Below, piece by piece: positions 8,801-20,300 of a DNA stretch of 63,981 nucleotides (its first letter is position 1; every line of letters starts with the position of its first letter). Position numbers and translations under genes: made by a program. Source of the stretch: Eubacteriaceae bacterium (lineage in GTDB: Bacteria; Bacillota; Clostridia; Eubacteriales; Eubacteriaceae); assembly GCA_016650045.1 (NCBI GenBank), contig JAENWK010000005.1, positions 1-63,981 on the forward strand, read 5' to 3'. Below the pieces are notes generated by a model that saw nothing but the letters and a program-made list of their open reading frames with translations, did no database searches and was not told the DNA's origin.

Positions 8801-9325
8801 ATGCTCTTTAACTCTGAGCAACAGGCTGAAAATAAACTCATTATTTTATACGTTTTAAAACAAATCAATACGTCACTGACCCGTGAACAAATCGCATTAA
8901 TTGTCATTGAAAATTTACAAATCAGTTATTTTGATATTCAGCTTTATATTGATGATCTGTTAAAAGATGAATTCCTTTCGACCTTGGATTTTGACGGTAA
9001 ATCAGTCCTTACGCTAACACCTATTGGTAAAGAAACCCTTAAAGTTTTTAACAACAAGATTCCAACTTATATTATGGAAATGATAAACCTGTATCTTCAG
9101 GAAAACCGAGAAAAGATTTTTAAGGAAGTCAAGGTCACTGCAAACTATCAAAAAAAAGGTGCATCGGATTACCTTGTCCAATTAAAGCTGCTTGAAAATA
9201 ATAGTATGCTCATGGAAATAAATTTTAATGCGCCAACTTTAAAGCTTGCCCTTGATATTTGTGATCGATGGAAAGCTAACACCCAGGAACTATACGCATC
9301 CGTTCTTAAAACCCTCACCCAATAA
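8801..9325 (+). CDS. DUF4364 family protein (winged-helix-like)
   Basis: 174 residues. It begins with a winged-helix-like region (KLIILYVLKQINTSLTREQI, then LTLTPIGKETLKVF). A C-terminal half rich in beta strands follows. It matches the DUF4364 family of Clostridia, thought to be DNA-binding. ATG 8801 is chosen because AAAGGTGG sits 8 bases upstream; the in-frame GTG at 8789 lies inside that site. It is transcribed divergently from the QueG-like gene across a short shared control region. Confidence 0.8.
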   Translation: MLFNSEQQAENKLIILYVLKQINTSLTREQIALIVIENLQISYFDIQLYIDDLLKDEFLSTLDFDGKSVLTLTPIGKETLKVFNNKIPTYIMEMINLYLQENREKIFKEVKVTANYQKKGASDYLVQLKLLENNSMLMEINFNAPTLKLALDICDRWKANTQELYASVLKTLTQ

Positions 9326-9428
9326 AAATTAATAGCAAAAGTATTGTGAGCTTCGCTGTCTAGTTACATCAAAGCAAATTAAGGTGGTTTTATAAATTTT
9401 CCGATTACCTAAATAAAAATAAGAATAG

Positions 9429-9464
9429 GAGGCTGTTGCAAATTTTTGCAACAGCCTCTTTTTT
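9429..9464 (+). terminator. Strong terminator, overlapping the end of the P-ATPase gene
   Basis: A 14-bp stem GAGGCTGTTGCAAA / TTTGCAACAGCCTC with a 2-base loop and six T. It stops the DUF4364 transcript. Read on the other strand it also ends in a T-rich run after the P-ATPase stop. Confidence 0.9.
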
Positions 9465-12126
9465 ATGCTCTTTTTAGTTTTAGTTTTTTTCTAAGCAAAC
9501 ATCCGATAAACTTTGTAAACTCGACAATCACTAAAGGACTAAGTGAACCGATAATCACAACAAACCATTGGATTCCATTCATGGCAACCACATGAAAAAT
9601 GGGTTGAAATGCAGGAATTAATAGTACTGCTAATTGGAGGGCAAAGGATAATCCCAATGCCATCCATAAATATCGATTTGTGAAAAGCCCTGAATTAAAC
9701 AGGGATTTCTTTTGTGACCGAACATTAATGGCATGGGTCAACTGAGAAAATGCCAATACCGCAAAACACATGGTTCTTGCAACATCAATGCTATAATTCG
9801 CCAATCCAATTTGGAAAACGGTTAATGTGATGATCGCCAGTATAATCCCCTGGTACACAATACGCCCGCCCAGTCCATGGGCAAAGACACTTTCTTGGGG
9901 ATTTCGCGGTTTTTCGTTCATAATTCCAGGATCATTCTTTTCAACACCCAGGGCAAGGGCCGGCAAGCTATCTGTCACCAAATTAATCCATAGGATATGA
10001 ATGGGAAGCAGGGGTTGTATCCAACCAACCAGGGTTGCAATAAACAGAATGAGAATCTCTGCAATGTTACAGGATAAAAGAAAGTGAATGGCTTTTTTAA
10101 TATTCGCGTAAATTCCCCGTCCTTCTTCCACTGCTGACACTATGGTGGAAAAGTTATCATCTGTTAATATCATTTCTGCGGCTTCCTTGGAAACATCCGT
10201 ACCGGTGATTCCCATGGCGCAGCCAATATCCGCTTTTTTAAGCGCTGGTGCATCATTGACACCGTCACCGGTCATGGCAACCACCTGGCCCTTTTTCTGC
10301 CAGGCCTCCACGATGCGAACTTTATGTTCCGGAGCAACCCGGGCATAGACTGCAATATGCTCAATTTTATCGCTAAGCTCCTGATCACTGAGTCGTGCCA
10401 ACTCAATGCCAGTGAGAGCCAAACTCTTTTCTTCAAAAATATTTAATTCCCTGGCAATGGCGACCGCAGTATTCTTATGGTCGCCGGTGATCATAACCGT
10501 TTTGATTCCGGCTTTTTTACAAATCTGGATGGAATCTTTGACTTCTTCTCTTGGTGGATCAATCATACCGGTTAATCCGCAGAAAATAAGGTTATTTTCC
10601 AGTTCTTCAAAAGTAATTTCAGGCTTCACAGCGTATCTTTTGTAGGCATAGGCAATGACACGGTAAGCTTCATTGGAAAGAGCCTCATTATTGCCGTGAA
10701 TCTTTTCAATCATCACATCGGTTAAAGGGAAAATACCATCAGTTAAAAAAACATGTCCAACCCTTGAAATCAAAACGTCTGGGGCCCCTTTGGTAAAACT
10801 GTACCAGGATTCGCCGATTTTATGTACCGTGGTCATGAGCTTTCGACCAGAATCAAAGGGCAACTCACCAACCCTTGGAAATTTTTCTTCCTCGGAGACT
10901 TTATCATAATCCAAGGTTCCTGCAAAGGCCACCATGGAAACCTCGGTAGGATCTCCTATTTCCTGGCGTCCATCATTTCCATTAACAATGGAGGCGTCAT
11001 TACAAAGCAGTCCAATTTGTGCCACCATTTTTTCTGGACCGTTTAAGACTCGTTCTTTTAAGTCTTTGGTGTCCATAACCATGTCGTTAACATAAATCTT
11101 TTTAATGGTCATTTTATTTTGTGTTAAGGTGCCTGTTTTATCTGAACAAATAACCGAAGCACAGCCCAGGGTTTCAACGGCTGGCAGCTTTCTGATAATG
11201 GCATTCTTAGTCACAAGCTTTTGAACACCGATAGCCAAAACCACGGTCACCACTGCCGGTAAACCTTCGGGAATGGCCGCAACGGCCAGACTTACTGCCG
11301 TTAAAAATAATAATAAAGGATCTCCTCCGCGAATGAGTCCAATGATAAAAACCGCAGCACAGGCAATAATCGCACCGATGGCCAACACTTTTCCCAATTC
11401 TTCTAACCGCCTTTGAAGTGGGGTTTGCATGGTTTTTGTTCCCTGGATCATCCCTGCAATTTTACCGATTTCGGAGTTCATGCCGGTGGCTGTTACCACA
11501 TATTTTCCCCGACCGTAATTCACCAAACTGCTCATATAGACAGAGTTTGTCCGATCCCCCAAAGCTGTTTCCGGCTCTTCAATATTAGCAATTGATTTAT
11601 TCACCGGCATGGACTCCCCGGTTAATGAGGATTCCGTAATTTTTAGCGAGGCTTCCTCAATCAAACGACCATCCGCTGGCACAAAATCTCCGGCGTCTAA
11701 AAACACAACATCTCCGGGAACCAGGTCTTCTGATTTTATGACTTCACGCTGATTGTTTCGTAAAACCTTCGCTTCTGGAATTGTCAGGTTTTTCAAGGCT
11801 TCCATGGAATTTTCCGCCTTTTTTTCCTGTATGGCACCGATGAGGGCATTGACAATGACAATAATGAGAATAAGAACGGTATCGCTGATTTCTCCCAGGA
11901 ATCCTGAAATAACCGCTGCAACCAAAAGCACCAGAATGAGAAAATCTTTGAACTGGGAGATAACCATGATCCCAAAGGATCTTCTCTCACCTTCATCCAT
12001 TTTATTTTTCCCATGAATTTTTATTCTTTCATCTACCTGACTGGAATTTAATCCTGTCAGTGGGTTAAGTTCAAAAGCCTGTTCGATTTCTAATGGTGAA
12101 CTTAAAAAGCTTTCTTTTCTTTCCAA
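9463..12126 (-). CDS. P-type ATPase, Ca2+ (or Mn2+/Ca2+) exporter
   Basis: 887 residues, a P2A (SERCA/PMCA-like) pump. Motifs: TGES at 169-172, PEGLP at 286-290 in M4, CSDKTGTLT with phosphorylated Asp329, and a hinge with TGDGVNDAPALK. In M5 the pair N..E (CNIAEI) and in M6 N..TD (NLVTDSLPAL) match the SERCA calcium-site residues, so both metal sites look present. It pumps divalent cations out of the cytoplasm. Translation starts at TTG 12126, preceded by AAAGGAGG. A yybP-ykoY riboswitch upstream makes Mn2+ export or Mn2+-triggered Ca2+/Mn2+ efflux likely. Confidence 0.93.
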   Translation of the reverse strand: MERKESFLSSPLEIEQAFELNPLTGLNSSQVDERIKIHGKNKMDEGERRSFGIMVISQFKDFLILVLLVAAVISGFLGEISDTVLILIIVIVNALIGAIQEKKAENSMEALKNLTIPEAKVLRNNQREVIKSEDLVPGDVVFLDAGDFVPADGRLIEEASLKITESSLTGESMPVNKSIANIEEPETALGDRTNSVYMSSLVNYGRGKYVVTATGMNSEIGKIAGMIQGTKTMQTPLQRRLEELGKVLAIGAIIACAAVFIIGLIRGGDPLLLFLTAVSLAVAAIPEGLPAVVTVVLAIGVQKLVTKNAIIRKLPAVETLGCASVICSDKTGTLTQNKMTIKKIYVNDMVMDTKDLKERVLNGPEKMVAQIGLLCNDASIVNGNDGRQEIGDPTEVSMVAFAGTLDYDKVSEEEKFPRVGELPFDSGRKLMTTVHKIGESWYSFTKGAPDVLISRVGHVFLTDGIFPLTDVMIEKIHGNNEALSNEAYRVIAYAYKRYAVKPEITFEELENNLIFCGLTGMIDPPREEVKDSIQICKKAGIKTVMITGDHKNTAVAIARELNIFEEKSLALTGIELARLSDQELSDKIEHIAVYARVAPEHKVRIVEAWQKKGQVVAMTGDGVNDAPALKKADIGCAMGITGTDVSKEAAEMILTDDNFSTIVSAVEEGRGIYANIKKAIHFLLSCNIAEILILFIATLVGWIQPLLPIHILWINLVTDSLPALALGVEKNDPGIMNEKPRNPQESVFAHGLGGRIVYQGIILAIITLTVFQIGLANYSIDVARTMCFAVLAFSQLTHAINVRSQKKSLFNSGLFTNRYLWMALGLSFALQLAVLLIPAFQPIFHVVAMNGIQWFVVIIGSLSPLVIVEFTKFIGCLLRKKLKLKRA

Positions 12127-12275
12127 TTAATTTCCTCCTTTAAAAATAGATAATTGCCAAATTCATAAATATTTTTGTAACGTATAGGCGAACAGTCGTT
12201 AAACGGTACGACGTATAGTGGAAAAAATGTTTCATGTAAACAAATAGCAAAACTCACAGTACTTTCGCAATTACA

Positions 12276-12370
12276 AAAATATAAAGACCTTGTTATCCAA
12301 CCGGGGAAATTCTTCCCGTATTGACGACTGGATAAATCCTTGCGGCGAGTTACTCCCCTTCAGGGTGTAA
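12276..12370 (-). promoter_or_regulatory. yybP-ykoY family (Mn2+) riboswitch upstream of the P-ATPase
   Basis: On the minus strand the conserved pieces appear in order: GAAGGGGAGTAA (5' arm), a small stem, AGTCGTCAATACGGG, a hairpin, CCCCGGTTGGATAACAAGG, and the closing TCTTTA that pairs with the 5' arm. These match the aptamer known from Lactococcus yybP and Bacillus ykoY, which binds Mn2+ and switches on efflux genes. It lies about 150 bases before the ATPase start. The expression platform is not obvious. Confidence 0.85.
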
Positions 12371-12415
12371 ATTCTTTTAATGCATTTTAGTACAGTATTG
12401 GCATAGATGAAAGGC

Positions 12416-15064
12416 CTATTTTTGATAATAAGCCAATCGTTCCTTTACCTTATCCATTGTTTCAATATATATCCGTTGTTTTTCACGTTCAATTTCAACC
12501 ACTTTTTCCGGGGCTTTATCGATGAACCCTTTATTGAAAAGTTTTTGATTGAGACGTTCAATTTCTTTTTGCAGTTTGCTTTGTTCATTTGTCAGTCGCG
12601 CAATTTCTTTTTCTTTATCAACCAATTCATCTAAATTAATGAAGAGTTCAAGATCCTCAACCACAGCTGAAACAAAATTTTCTTCGATTTCTTTTTTTGT
12701 AATCAGCTTAATGGTGGAAACCGAAGCCAGCTTTTGAAAATACAAAAGTGATTCTTCCATTAAGTGGATTAATTTTTTGTTATCTGAAATAATAAAGAGC
12801 TGGGTTTTTTTGGAGTATGGCACATCCATTTCTGAGCGAATATTTCGAATACTTCGGATGACTTCCATTAAAAAAACAACCTGTTTTTCATCATCAGGAA
12901 AAACAAAGGACTCGTCATAATGGGGCCACTGGGCAATCATTATGTCTCCGGTAGTTCCTGGTAAATAACCGTTAATTTCTTCGGTGATAAATGGCGTGAA
13001 GGGGTGTAATAATCGAAGTATGGTATCTAAAACAATCCTTAGTGTATATTGGGCAGCGAGTTTGGTTGTTTCTTCTTCCCCATACAGTCTCGGTTTTACC
13101 AGTTCAATATACCAGTCACAATATTCATTCCAGGTAAAATCATAAATTTTCGATGCGGCAATCCCCAACTCATATTTACTCATATTATGGTTTACCTCCT
13201 GAACAATGGTGTTCATTCGGCTTAAAATCCATTTATCTGTATTTTCAAGATGGGCCAAAGTCTCATCCTTTTTATCCATAATATCATCGTCAAGGTTCAT
13301 CAAAACAAATCGGGCGGCATTCCATATTTTATTTAAAAAGTTTCGGCTGGATTCAACCTTTTCATCCTGCCAGCGGATGTCATTTCCTGCGGAATTGCCT
13401 GTAATAATGGTAAACCGCAGTGCATCGGCACTGTAGGTTTTAATGAGTTCCAGCGGATCAATGCCATTCCCCAAAGATTTGCTCATTTTTCGTCCCTGGG
13501 AATCTCTGACTAATCCATGGATATAAACATCTTTAAATGGCGGTTCACCCATTTCGTTAATGCCCATAAAAATCATTCGAGCAACCCAAAAGAAAATAAT
13601 ATCATAGCCTGTAACCAGTACTGTGGTCGGATAGAATTTTTTTAAATCTTCGGTATCCTCTGGCCAGCCCAAGGTTGAAAAGGGCCAAAGCGCTGAGCTG
13701 AACCAGGTATCTAAAACATCCTCTTCCTGAGTGAAATGAGATCCTCCACATTTTGGACAGGTTAGTGGCATTTCTTTTGCAACAATCATATCCCCACAAT
13801 CATCACAATAATAGGCTGGAATGCGATGTCCCCACCACAATTGACGTGAAATACACCAATCTCGAATGTTTTCCATCCAATTATAGTATATTTTACTGAA
13901 ACGATCCGGAATAAATTCAGTTTCCCGGTTTCTGACAGCTTCCAGTGCCGGTTTAGCCAGAGGTTCCATATTCACAAACCATTGCTCAGAGGTCATTGTT
14001 TCCACGGTGGTTGAACAGCGGTAACAGCCCCCAACATTGTGTTGATGTTCCTCGATTTTTTCAAGAAGACCCAGGTCGTCTAGATCTTTCACTACCGCTT
14101 TTCGGCATTCATAACGATCCAAGCCTTTATAGATTCCGGCCAGATCATTCATGGTTGCATCATCGTTGATGACGCGAATTTGTTCCAGGTTATGTCGAAG
14201 CCCTACTTCATAATCATTGGGATCATGGGCCGGAGTCATTTTAACAACCCCTGTTCCAAAATTAATATCCACATAGGTATCAGCCACAATGGGAATTTCT
14301 TTATTTAATAAAGGTAATATAACGGTTTTTCCAATGAGATGCTGATATCGTTCATCATCGGGATGGACAGCGACTCCAGAATCTCCCAGCATGGTTTCCG
14401 GGCGTGTGGTGGCCACGGTGAGAAATTCGTCGCTATTTGCCAGTGGGTACCTGATATGCCACAAATGTCCCTGTTCCTCGGCATATTCCACCTCAGCTTC
14501 GGATAAAGCGGTTTTACAGGTAGGACACCAGTTGATAATCCGGCTTCCCTTATAAATCAAGCCTTTGTTATAAAGGCTGACAAAGGCTTCATTCACGGCT
14601 TGACTGCAACCTTCATCCATGGTGAACCGTTCCCGGCTCCAGTCACAGGAGGCTCCCAGTTTTTTTAATTGATCGGTGATCCGTGTTTTATAGGTCAGTG
14701 CCCAATCCCAGGCCCGTTCCATATAGGCTTCCCGGCCAATGTCTTTTTTGGTTTTACCTTCTTCTTCCCGGAGCTTATCCACCACCTTAACCTCGGTGGC
14801 AATACTGGCATGATCCGTTCCCGGCAGCCATAGAGCAGCATAGCCATCCATGCGTTTATATCGGGTGAGAACATCCTGGAGGGTACCGTCAAAGGCATGA
14901 CCCATATGCAGTTGGCCGGTAATGTTTGGTGGCGGCATGACAATGGTAAAAGGCTTACCCTGGGGATGAACTTCGGGTTTAAAATACCCTTTTTCTTCCC
15001 AGTCTGCATAGGTTTTATTCTCAACTTCTTTTGGATTATAGATTTTCGACATTTCTTTTTTCAT
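12416..15064 (-). CDS. valS: Valyl-tRNA synthetase
   Basis: 882 residues, class I. The HIGH motif appears as HMGH in [15 protein letters not shown] (about residue 50), the editing domain (CP1) lies in the middle, KMSKS is present in [14 protein letters not shown], and a C-terminal coiled coil is rich in Lys/Glu. It charges tRNA-Val and clears mis-charged Thr. It starts 3 bases after the stop of the glycosyltransferase gene, so it is translationally coupled. There is no room for a T-box directly in front. Confidence 0.98.
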   Translation of the reverse strand: MKKEMSKIYNPKEVENKTYADWEEKGYFKPEVHPQGKPFTIVMPPPNITGQLHMGHAFDGTLQDVLTRYKRMDGYAALWLPGTDHASIATEVKVVDKLREEEGKTKKDIGREAYMERAWDWALTYKTRITDQLKKLGASCDWSRERFTMDEGCSQAVNEAFVSLYNKGLIYKGSRIINWCPTCKTALSEAEVEYAEEQGHLWHIRYPLANSDEFLTVATTRPETMLGDSGVAVHPDDERYQHLIGKTVILPLLNKEIPIVADTYVDINFGTGVVKMTPAHDPNDYEVGLRHNLEQIRVINDDATMNDLAGIYKGLDRYECRKAVVKDLDDLGLLEKIEEHQHNVGGCYRCSTTVETMTSEQWFVNMEPLAKPALEAVRNRETEFIPDRFSKIYYNWMENIRDWCISRQLWWGHRIPAYYCDDCGDMIVAKEMPLTCPKCGGSHFTQEEDVLDTWFSSALWPFSTLGWPEDTEDLKKFYPTTVLVTGYDIIFFWVARMIFMGINEMGEPPFKDVYIHGLVRDSQGRKMSKSLGNGIDPLELIKTYSADALRFTIITGNSAGNDIRWQDEKVESSRNFLNKIWNAARFVLMNLDDDIMDKKDETLAHLENTDKWILSRMNTIVQEVNHNMSKYELGIAASKIYDFTWNEYCDWYIELVKPRLYGEEETTKLAAQYTLRIVLDTILRLLHPFTPFITEEINGYLPGTTGDIMIAQWPHYDESFVFPDDEKQVVFLMEVIRSIRNIRSEMDVPYSKKTQLFIISDNKKLIHLMEESLLYFQKLASVSTIKLITKKEIEENFVSAVVEDLELFINLDELVDKEKEIARLTNEQSKLQKEIERLNQKLFNKGFIDKAPEKVVEIEREKQRIYIETMDKVKERLAYYQK

Positions 15065-15067
15065 AGT

Positions 15068-16213
15068 TCACTCACCTGCTGATTTCAATAGTCTTTTTTT
15101 ATTGTTTTTAATTAAATTCTGACATAGCTCTATGGTTTTACTCATGGAGTGTTTTGCGGCTTCTTCAGACATATTCTCTGACATTCGTTTAATGATATAT
15201 TTATTCTCAAATAAGAAATCAACCATTGAGGTCAGATCCTTAATCTTATTGACTTTAATAGCCATTCCGCCATCCACCAGATAATCCGCATTTTCATCTT
15301 CCTGGCCCGGGTAATAAAATGGAATAATCATGGGAATGTTTTTAACAATGGCTTCTGTGGAAGTTAATCCTCCCGGTTTTGAAATAATCGCATCTGACAT
15401 GTCCATTAATTCTGAAACGTTGTTGACGAAACCATAAATTTCCACAATCTTATTATCTGACGTTTCTTTACTGCTGAGATTTCGGATTTCCTTTTCAATC
15501 TTAGCGTTATTGCCACAAACCACGATGATGCGAATCTTTTCCCTGACTTTTAACAACGAAGAAAAAGCTTTTTCCATTTGTTTGGTTCCCAAACTTCCGG
15601 CCATTAATAAAATAGTACCGGCAATATCTGTTTTTCCCTTGGGATCAAGACGATTATTTTTAAGAAATGTTTGACGAATGGGAATTCCGTATGGATAAAT
15701 AATATCAGGGGCAATCCCTTTATCCATCATGGTTTGCTTGGTGTAGTCACTGCCGACGATATAAGCATCAATCATTTTTTTAAGATAAAGGGTATGGATC
15801 TTATAATCAGTGACGATTGATAAAACGGGTACATCAAAGGCATGATGTTCTTTTAGTGTCCCAAGAACATTAGTAACGAAGGGATGGGTTGTAATGATTA
15901 AATCAGGATTGCCGGCACGAATCAAGGGTACAATTTCAGGGTTCATAATGTGCGTAAGGACTTGAAATATCCCTTGTTGAAAGCGATTCATGTTATTAAA
16001 CTGGTTGTACATCTGTTCATATAATTTCGGAACATTGACCACCATTTGCTGATATCCTTTTGTGATCAGACGATCCAGAGTGACATTGCTTTCTTTAAAC
16101 GCATCATAAACTTCGGTCTCAAAACCAGCATTATCCAGGGATTCTTTTAAGGACTGGGCTGCTAAATTATGACCGGCACCGGTAGATGCCGTAAAAATAA
16201 ATACCTTTGACAT
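15068..16213 (-). CDS. MGDG synthase / UgtP-like glycosyltransferase (GT28)
   Basis: 381 residues. The N-terminus SKVFIFTASTGAGHNLAAQSL is the MGDG-synthase-type nucleotide-sugar entry loop. The C-terminal half carries the GT28 donor site (MAGSLGTKQ, then SKPGGLTSTEAI and PFYYPGQEDENA). Such enzymes add glucose or galactose to diacylglycerol to make membrane glycolipids. It lies in proB - 51-aa peptide - this gene - valS. The start follows AGGTAA, 13 bases after the previous stop. Confidence 0.85.
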   Translation of the reverse strand: MSKVFIFTASTGAGHNLAAQSLKESLDNAGFETEVYDAFKESNVTLDRLITKGYQQMVVNVPKLYEQMYNQFNNMNRFQQGIFQVLTHIMNPEIVPLIRAGNPDLIITTHPFVTNVLGTLKEHHAFDVPVLSIVTDYKIHTLYLKKMIDAYIVGSDYTKQTMMDKGIAPDIIYPYGIPIRQTFLKNNRLDPKGKTDIAGTILLMAGSLGTKQMEKAFSSLLKVREKIRIIVVCGNNAKIEKEIRNLSSKETSDNKIVEIYGFVNNVSELMDMSDAIISKPGGLTSTEAIVKNIPMIIPFYYPGQEDENADYLVDGGMAIKVNKIKDLTSMVDFLFENKYIIKRMSENMSEEAAKHSMSKTIELCQNLIKNNKKRLLKSAGE

Positions 16214-16226
16214 AGTTTACCTATTC

Positions 16227-16382
16227 CTAATCTTCGAAATCTTTTGTAAAGAGATAGTTCACACGCATTAATTTTCCGCCAAGGGCCTCTTCTCTTCTTT
16301 TTTCAACAAAATAGATTCCGCCAAAAACCGTTAACATTCCTGCTGCAACTGCAGCGAATCCGACCAATAATTTTTTTAACAT
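16227..16382 (-). CDS. 51-residue single-pass membrane peptide
   Basis: Short open frame between proB and the glycosyltransferase gene, with a strong GGAGG site 5 bases before the ATG. The protein starts MLKKLLVGFAAVAAGMLTVF, a signal-anchor-like helix. A charged segment EKRREEALGGK and an acidic end KDFED follow. Good start, tight packing in the operon and a sensible membrane design argue that it is real. The function is unknown. Confidence 0.7.
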   Translation of the reverse strand: MLKKLLVGFAAVAAGMLTVFGGIYFVEKRREEALGGKLMRVNYLFTKDFED

Positions 16383-16418
16383 GTTAACCTCCATAGATGA
16401 CTGGATTAACCAATCATT

Positions 16419-17228
16419 TTATTTTTTCATTAGTTCGCTGATAAAAACGGTTCCTATTTCTTTTCCCTCTAGTATCTCATAAAGGATATCTGATCTTTCT
16501 CCTGAGGCAATGACCATATCAATGCCACAGCCGGTGGCATATTTTGCAGCTTCAAGCTTTGTAACCATGCCTCCGGTGCCCTGGCAGGAGCCAGCACTTC
16601 CGGCACTTTCACAAATATTACTGTCAATCTTTGTCACGGTTCTAATGAGCCTGGCATCCTCATTAAGCGATGGATTATCATCGTAAAGGCCATCCACATC
16701 CGATAAAATCACTAAGAGATCGGCTCCGACAATATCTGCTGTCATTGCCGAAAGAATGTCATTATCACCAAAGCACTCCTCTTCAATTTCATCGGTGGCA
16801 ATGCAGTCATTCTCATTGACAATGGGAATAATTCCCCGTTCAATCAGGGCGCTAAAGGTATTGATTGCATTGTTGCGTTTAATGGAATGCTTAAATACAT
16901 CCTTGGTTAACAAGATTTGTCCCACCGTTTGATGATATTCATCGAAAAACTTGTGGTAAATCTGCATTAATAATCCCTGTCCCACTGATGCAGCGGCCTG
17001 TTTTTCCTTCAGCTTTTTTGGGCGTTCCTTCATATTCATACGGTTCATACCAGCGCCAATGGCACCAGACGACACAAGAACCATTCTTTTTCCACTATTT
17101 TCAAGGTCAGTTAATACCTTGGCCAGATTATCCAATTTCTTAAAATCAAGGGTTCCATTGGGATGGGTAACTGACGTTGTCCCCATTTTGACCACAATGG
17201 TTTGGGCATCTTTTATTTTTTCTCGCAT
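16419..17228 (-). CDS. proB: Glutamate 5-kinase (short form)
   Basis: 269 residues with the amino-acid-kinase fold: VKMGTTSVT, VSSGAIGAGMNRM, NENDCIATDEIE and DVDGLYDDNP. It lacks the C-terminal PUA domain of the about 370-residue enzymes, as some Gram-positive forms do. It makes glutamyl-5-phosphate, the first step of proline synthesis. proA and proC are not next to it. It is probably first in the transcript with the 51-aa peptide, the glycosyltransferase and valS. Confidence 0.93.
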   Translation of the reverse strand: MREKIKDAQTIVVKMGTTSVTHPNGTLDFKKLDNLAKVLTDLENSGKRMVLVSSGAIGAGMNRMNMKERPKKLKEKQAAASVGQGLLMQIYHKFFDEYHQTVGQILLTKDVFKHSIKRNNAINTFSALIERGIIPIVNENDCIATDEIEEECFGDNDILSAMTADIVGADLLVILSDVDGLYDDNPSLNEDARLIRTVTKIDSNICESAGSAGSCQGTGGMVTKLEAAKYATGCGIDMVIASGERSDILYEILEGKEIGTVFISELMKK

Positions 17229-17305
17229 ATATACCTCCTAAACCTTGTATCTTGATTGTTTATTATATCAAAGAAACACTAAACATCAAAATATTTTTTT
17301 GTGGT

Positions 17306-20300
17306 TTAGCTGCATCCGGTGGTTGTTCCGCAGTCCAAACATAGCTTACACGTCCCATTGCGCATCATACGATCACTGCCGCATTGGCTGCAGGTTTCCC
17401 CATATAGGGTTTCTGCCTGGGGATTTTGGTTGTAAACCGAGATCATTCCACCATCAGCCAATGACTGAGGTACTGGATTAGCCTGATTCACCGTGGTTGT
17501 GTTGTATTCTGTTACCACGCCGCCATCGGTCATGGATTTGTGCACCAGATTCGCCTGATTCATCATGGTAAAGTTTTTAGGTTTAACCTGACAATTGGAA
17601 AAATCCCCATGCTCAATGTCAAGAACCTTACTGATCAAGTCTGAAATTGAAGACGCAAATTTAATATAAGGATGCCTGGCAACAAAACCCGACGGCTCAT
17701 ATTTCTGACCGCGCAGCATTTTAGATATCTGATCCGGTGGAATATGGTATTGGAGCATATTGGAAATTGACTTGGACAGTGAAGCCAACAACCCCTTAAC
17801 CACAGTGCCTTCTTTGTCAGTTGAAACAAACAGTTCGGCAATACCGCCATCCTCATAAAATCCAATAGTAATATAAAGCTCAATATCACCGATTTTTGCA
17901 GCATGGGTTCGACTTAGGCGCATGCCTTCGGGTCTGATACGATTGGGAACTTTCTTGGATCCCTCTTTGGCAAGCTCCAGAAGTTCAGTGTAGGTATAAT
18001 CTCCAAGCGATTTTTCTGTGTCTTCAGCCATTCCAGAACTTAATGGTTGGGACGCTTTACAGGCATCACGATAAATGGCAATGGCCTTGGTTCCGGTACG
18101 GTAAGCGAGTATATTAATATTTTCAACATCTTCCACACTGGCGTCATTGGGAAGATTAACGGTTTTTGAAACCGAGCCGCTAATCATTGGCGTAATGGCG
18201 GATACCATTAAAACATGACCCATGGGAGATATGGTATTGGCGGTATCAAATACTGGCAAATGTTCCAATTTAATATGGGGAGCTCCTTCAAGCCCCTCAT
18301 GAAGGAAATAACCATTCCCGTCTTTTTCAATCATATAGGTTAGAATATCACTGATTTCCTGGGAGCTGTATCCCAGATTATCCAGAGCAATTTCCATGAC
18401 AGGGTTTACCATTTCCATGGAACCGCCGCCAATGAGTCGTTTGAAAACCACATGATTATAAAAAGGTTCCACTGAGGTTGCCCCGCAATCCATGGCAAAA
18501 GAAATAGTGCCTGTGGGAGCAATGGCGGATACCTGGGCATTACGGTAGCCATAGGCTTCTCCGACTTCTTCCGCACGTTGCCATGCTTCTTTAAGTTGAA
18601 GGCTGATTTCCTTAAAGCCCATTTTCTTCAGGAGCTGGTGATTAATTTTGATGGGTTCATAATGCAGTCCCTCATAGTTATCAGTTCTTGCACCGGCAAC
18701 CCGGCTGTGATTGCGAATGACCTTTTTCATATGTGATTCATTCACAGCATACATGGGAAAAGCGCCAACCTTTCCTGCCATTAATCCGGAAACATAATAG
18801 GAAACTCCGGTCATCAGGCCTGTAATACTGGCAATCAGGGTTCGACTTTCCGGTGAATCATAGGGTAAACCCAGTGCCAGAAGCAAGGATGCTGCATTGG
18901 CAATGCCCAAACCTGTGGTTCTGAATAAATAGCTTTTTCTGGCAACATCTTTGGTTGGAAATTGACCTTTGAAAATAGAGGCTTCCAAGGTACATTGGAT
19001 CAATCCCACTAAATGTACATATTCTTCAGTTTTAAAACTGTTGTCCTCAGGGTTGAAAAAACGGAAAATATTAATGGATGCCAGATTGCAGGCAGTGTCA
19101 TCTAAAAAGGCATATTCTGAACAGGGATTGGTTGCATTGATCCGGTTTCCCTTTTCCCCAACGGCACCATTTTCTCCGCCGGGGCAGGTATGCCAGGCAT
19201 TAAATAAATCATCAAACTGAATGCCAGGATCCGCGCATTCCCAGGTGGCGGTATTCAGACTTTTCCATAATTCCTTAACCGGAACTTCACGATCAACACT
19301 GCTGTCAGCACGGCCCTTTAATTTAATTTGATGGTCCGGTTCATTTTTTAAATTTAAAACGGCTTTCATAAAATCGGCGTTTAATCGAACCGAATTATTG
19401 CCATTTTGTCCACTGACGGTTTGATATGCTTCACCATCCATGGATAAATCATAACCCATTTTACCAAGATCTCTGACTTTTTGCTCTTCTTTGGACTTCC
19501 AGTTTATAAAGGTTTCAATTTCCGGATGATCAATATCAACAATTACCATTTTGGCTGCACGGCGAGTGGTGCCACCAGATTTAATGGCACCGGCATTGCG
19601 ATCCAGCCCCAAAAGAAAACTGATCATTCCTGAGGATTGGCCGCCACTGGTCAGACCTTCATTAACGCCTCTGAGATTGGAAAAATTGGTTCCAACACCT
19701 GAACCGCCTTTGAACAACTTTGTCTCACTGACATAATGCTCAGAAATAGAATGTTCTCCCAGCAATCGATCCTGTATGGACAAAATAAAGCAGGCACTTG
19801 CCTGGGTTCTTGTATAGCGGTCCTCGGATTCTAAAACTTGACCTGATTTTTCATCATAGTAGTAAAGATCATCCTTGGATCCGCTGATTTGATAGCTGCG
19901 CATGAGACCTGTGTTAAACCACTGCGGCGAATTTGGTGCCCACATTTGTTTCAAAAAGGCATATACCAGCTCATCATAATATATTTGCCATTCTTCCTGG
20001 GTATCAATAAGCCCTTCATCTTTTAGAGCATCGGTCCAAAAACCCACAAGACGATCTGCGATTTCACGCATGCTATGTTCATAGCCAAGATGATTGGGGA
20101 TTCCTTTGCGTCTGAAGTATTTTGTGGCAATGATATTACATGCATTTTGTGAATATTCTTCGGGAAATTCCAAATCCTTCATTTCAAAAATAGTTTCGCC
20201 TGTTTGATAATTTTTCAGGATGACATCAACGGTTTGCCACTTGAAAAGGTCATAAACCGTTTTTTCTGAGTTTTCTAATTCTTTTGTAAAGATGCGTTTA

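Noticed and set aside
15040-15070. T-box leader for valS
   Set aside because: valS starts 3 bases after the upstream stop, so there is no room for a leader.
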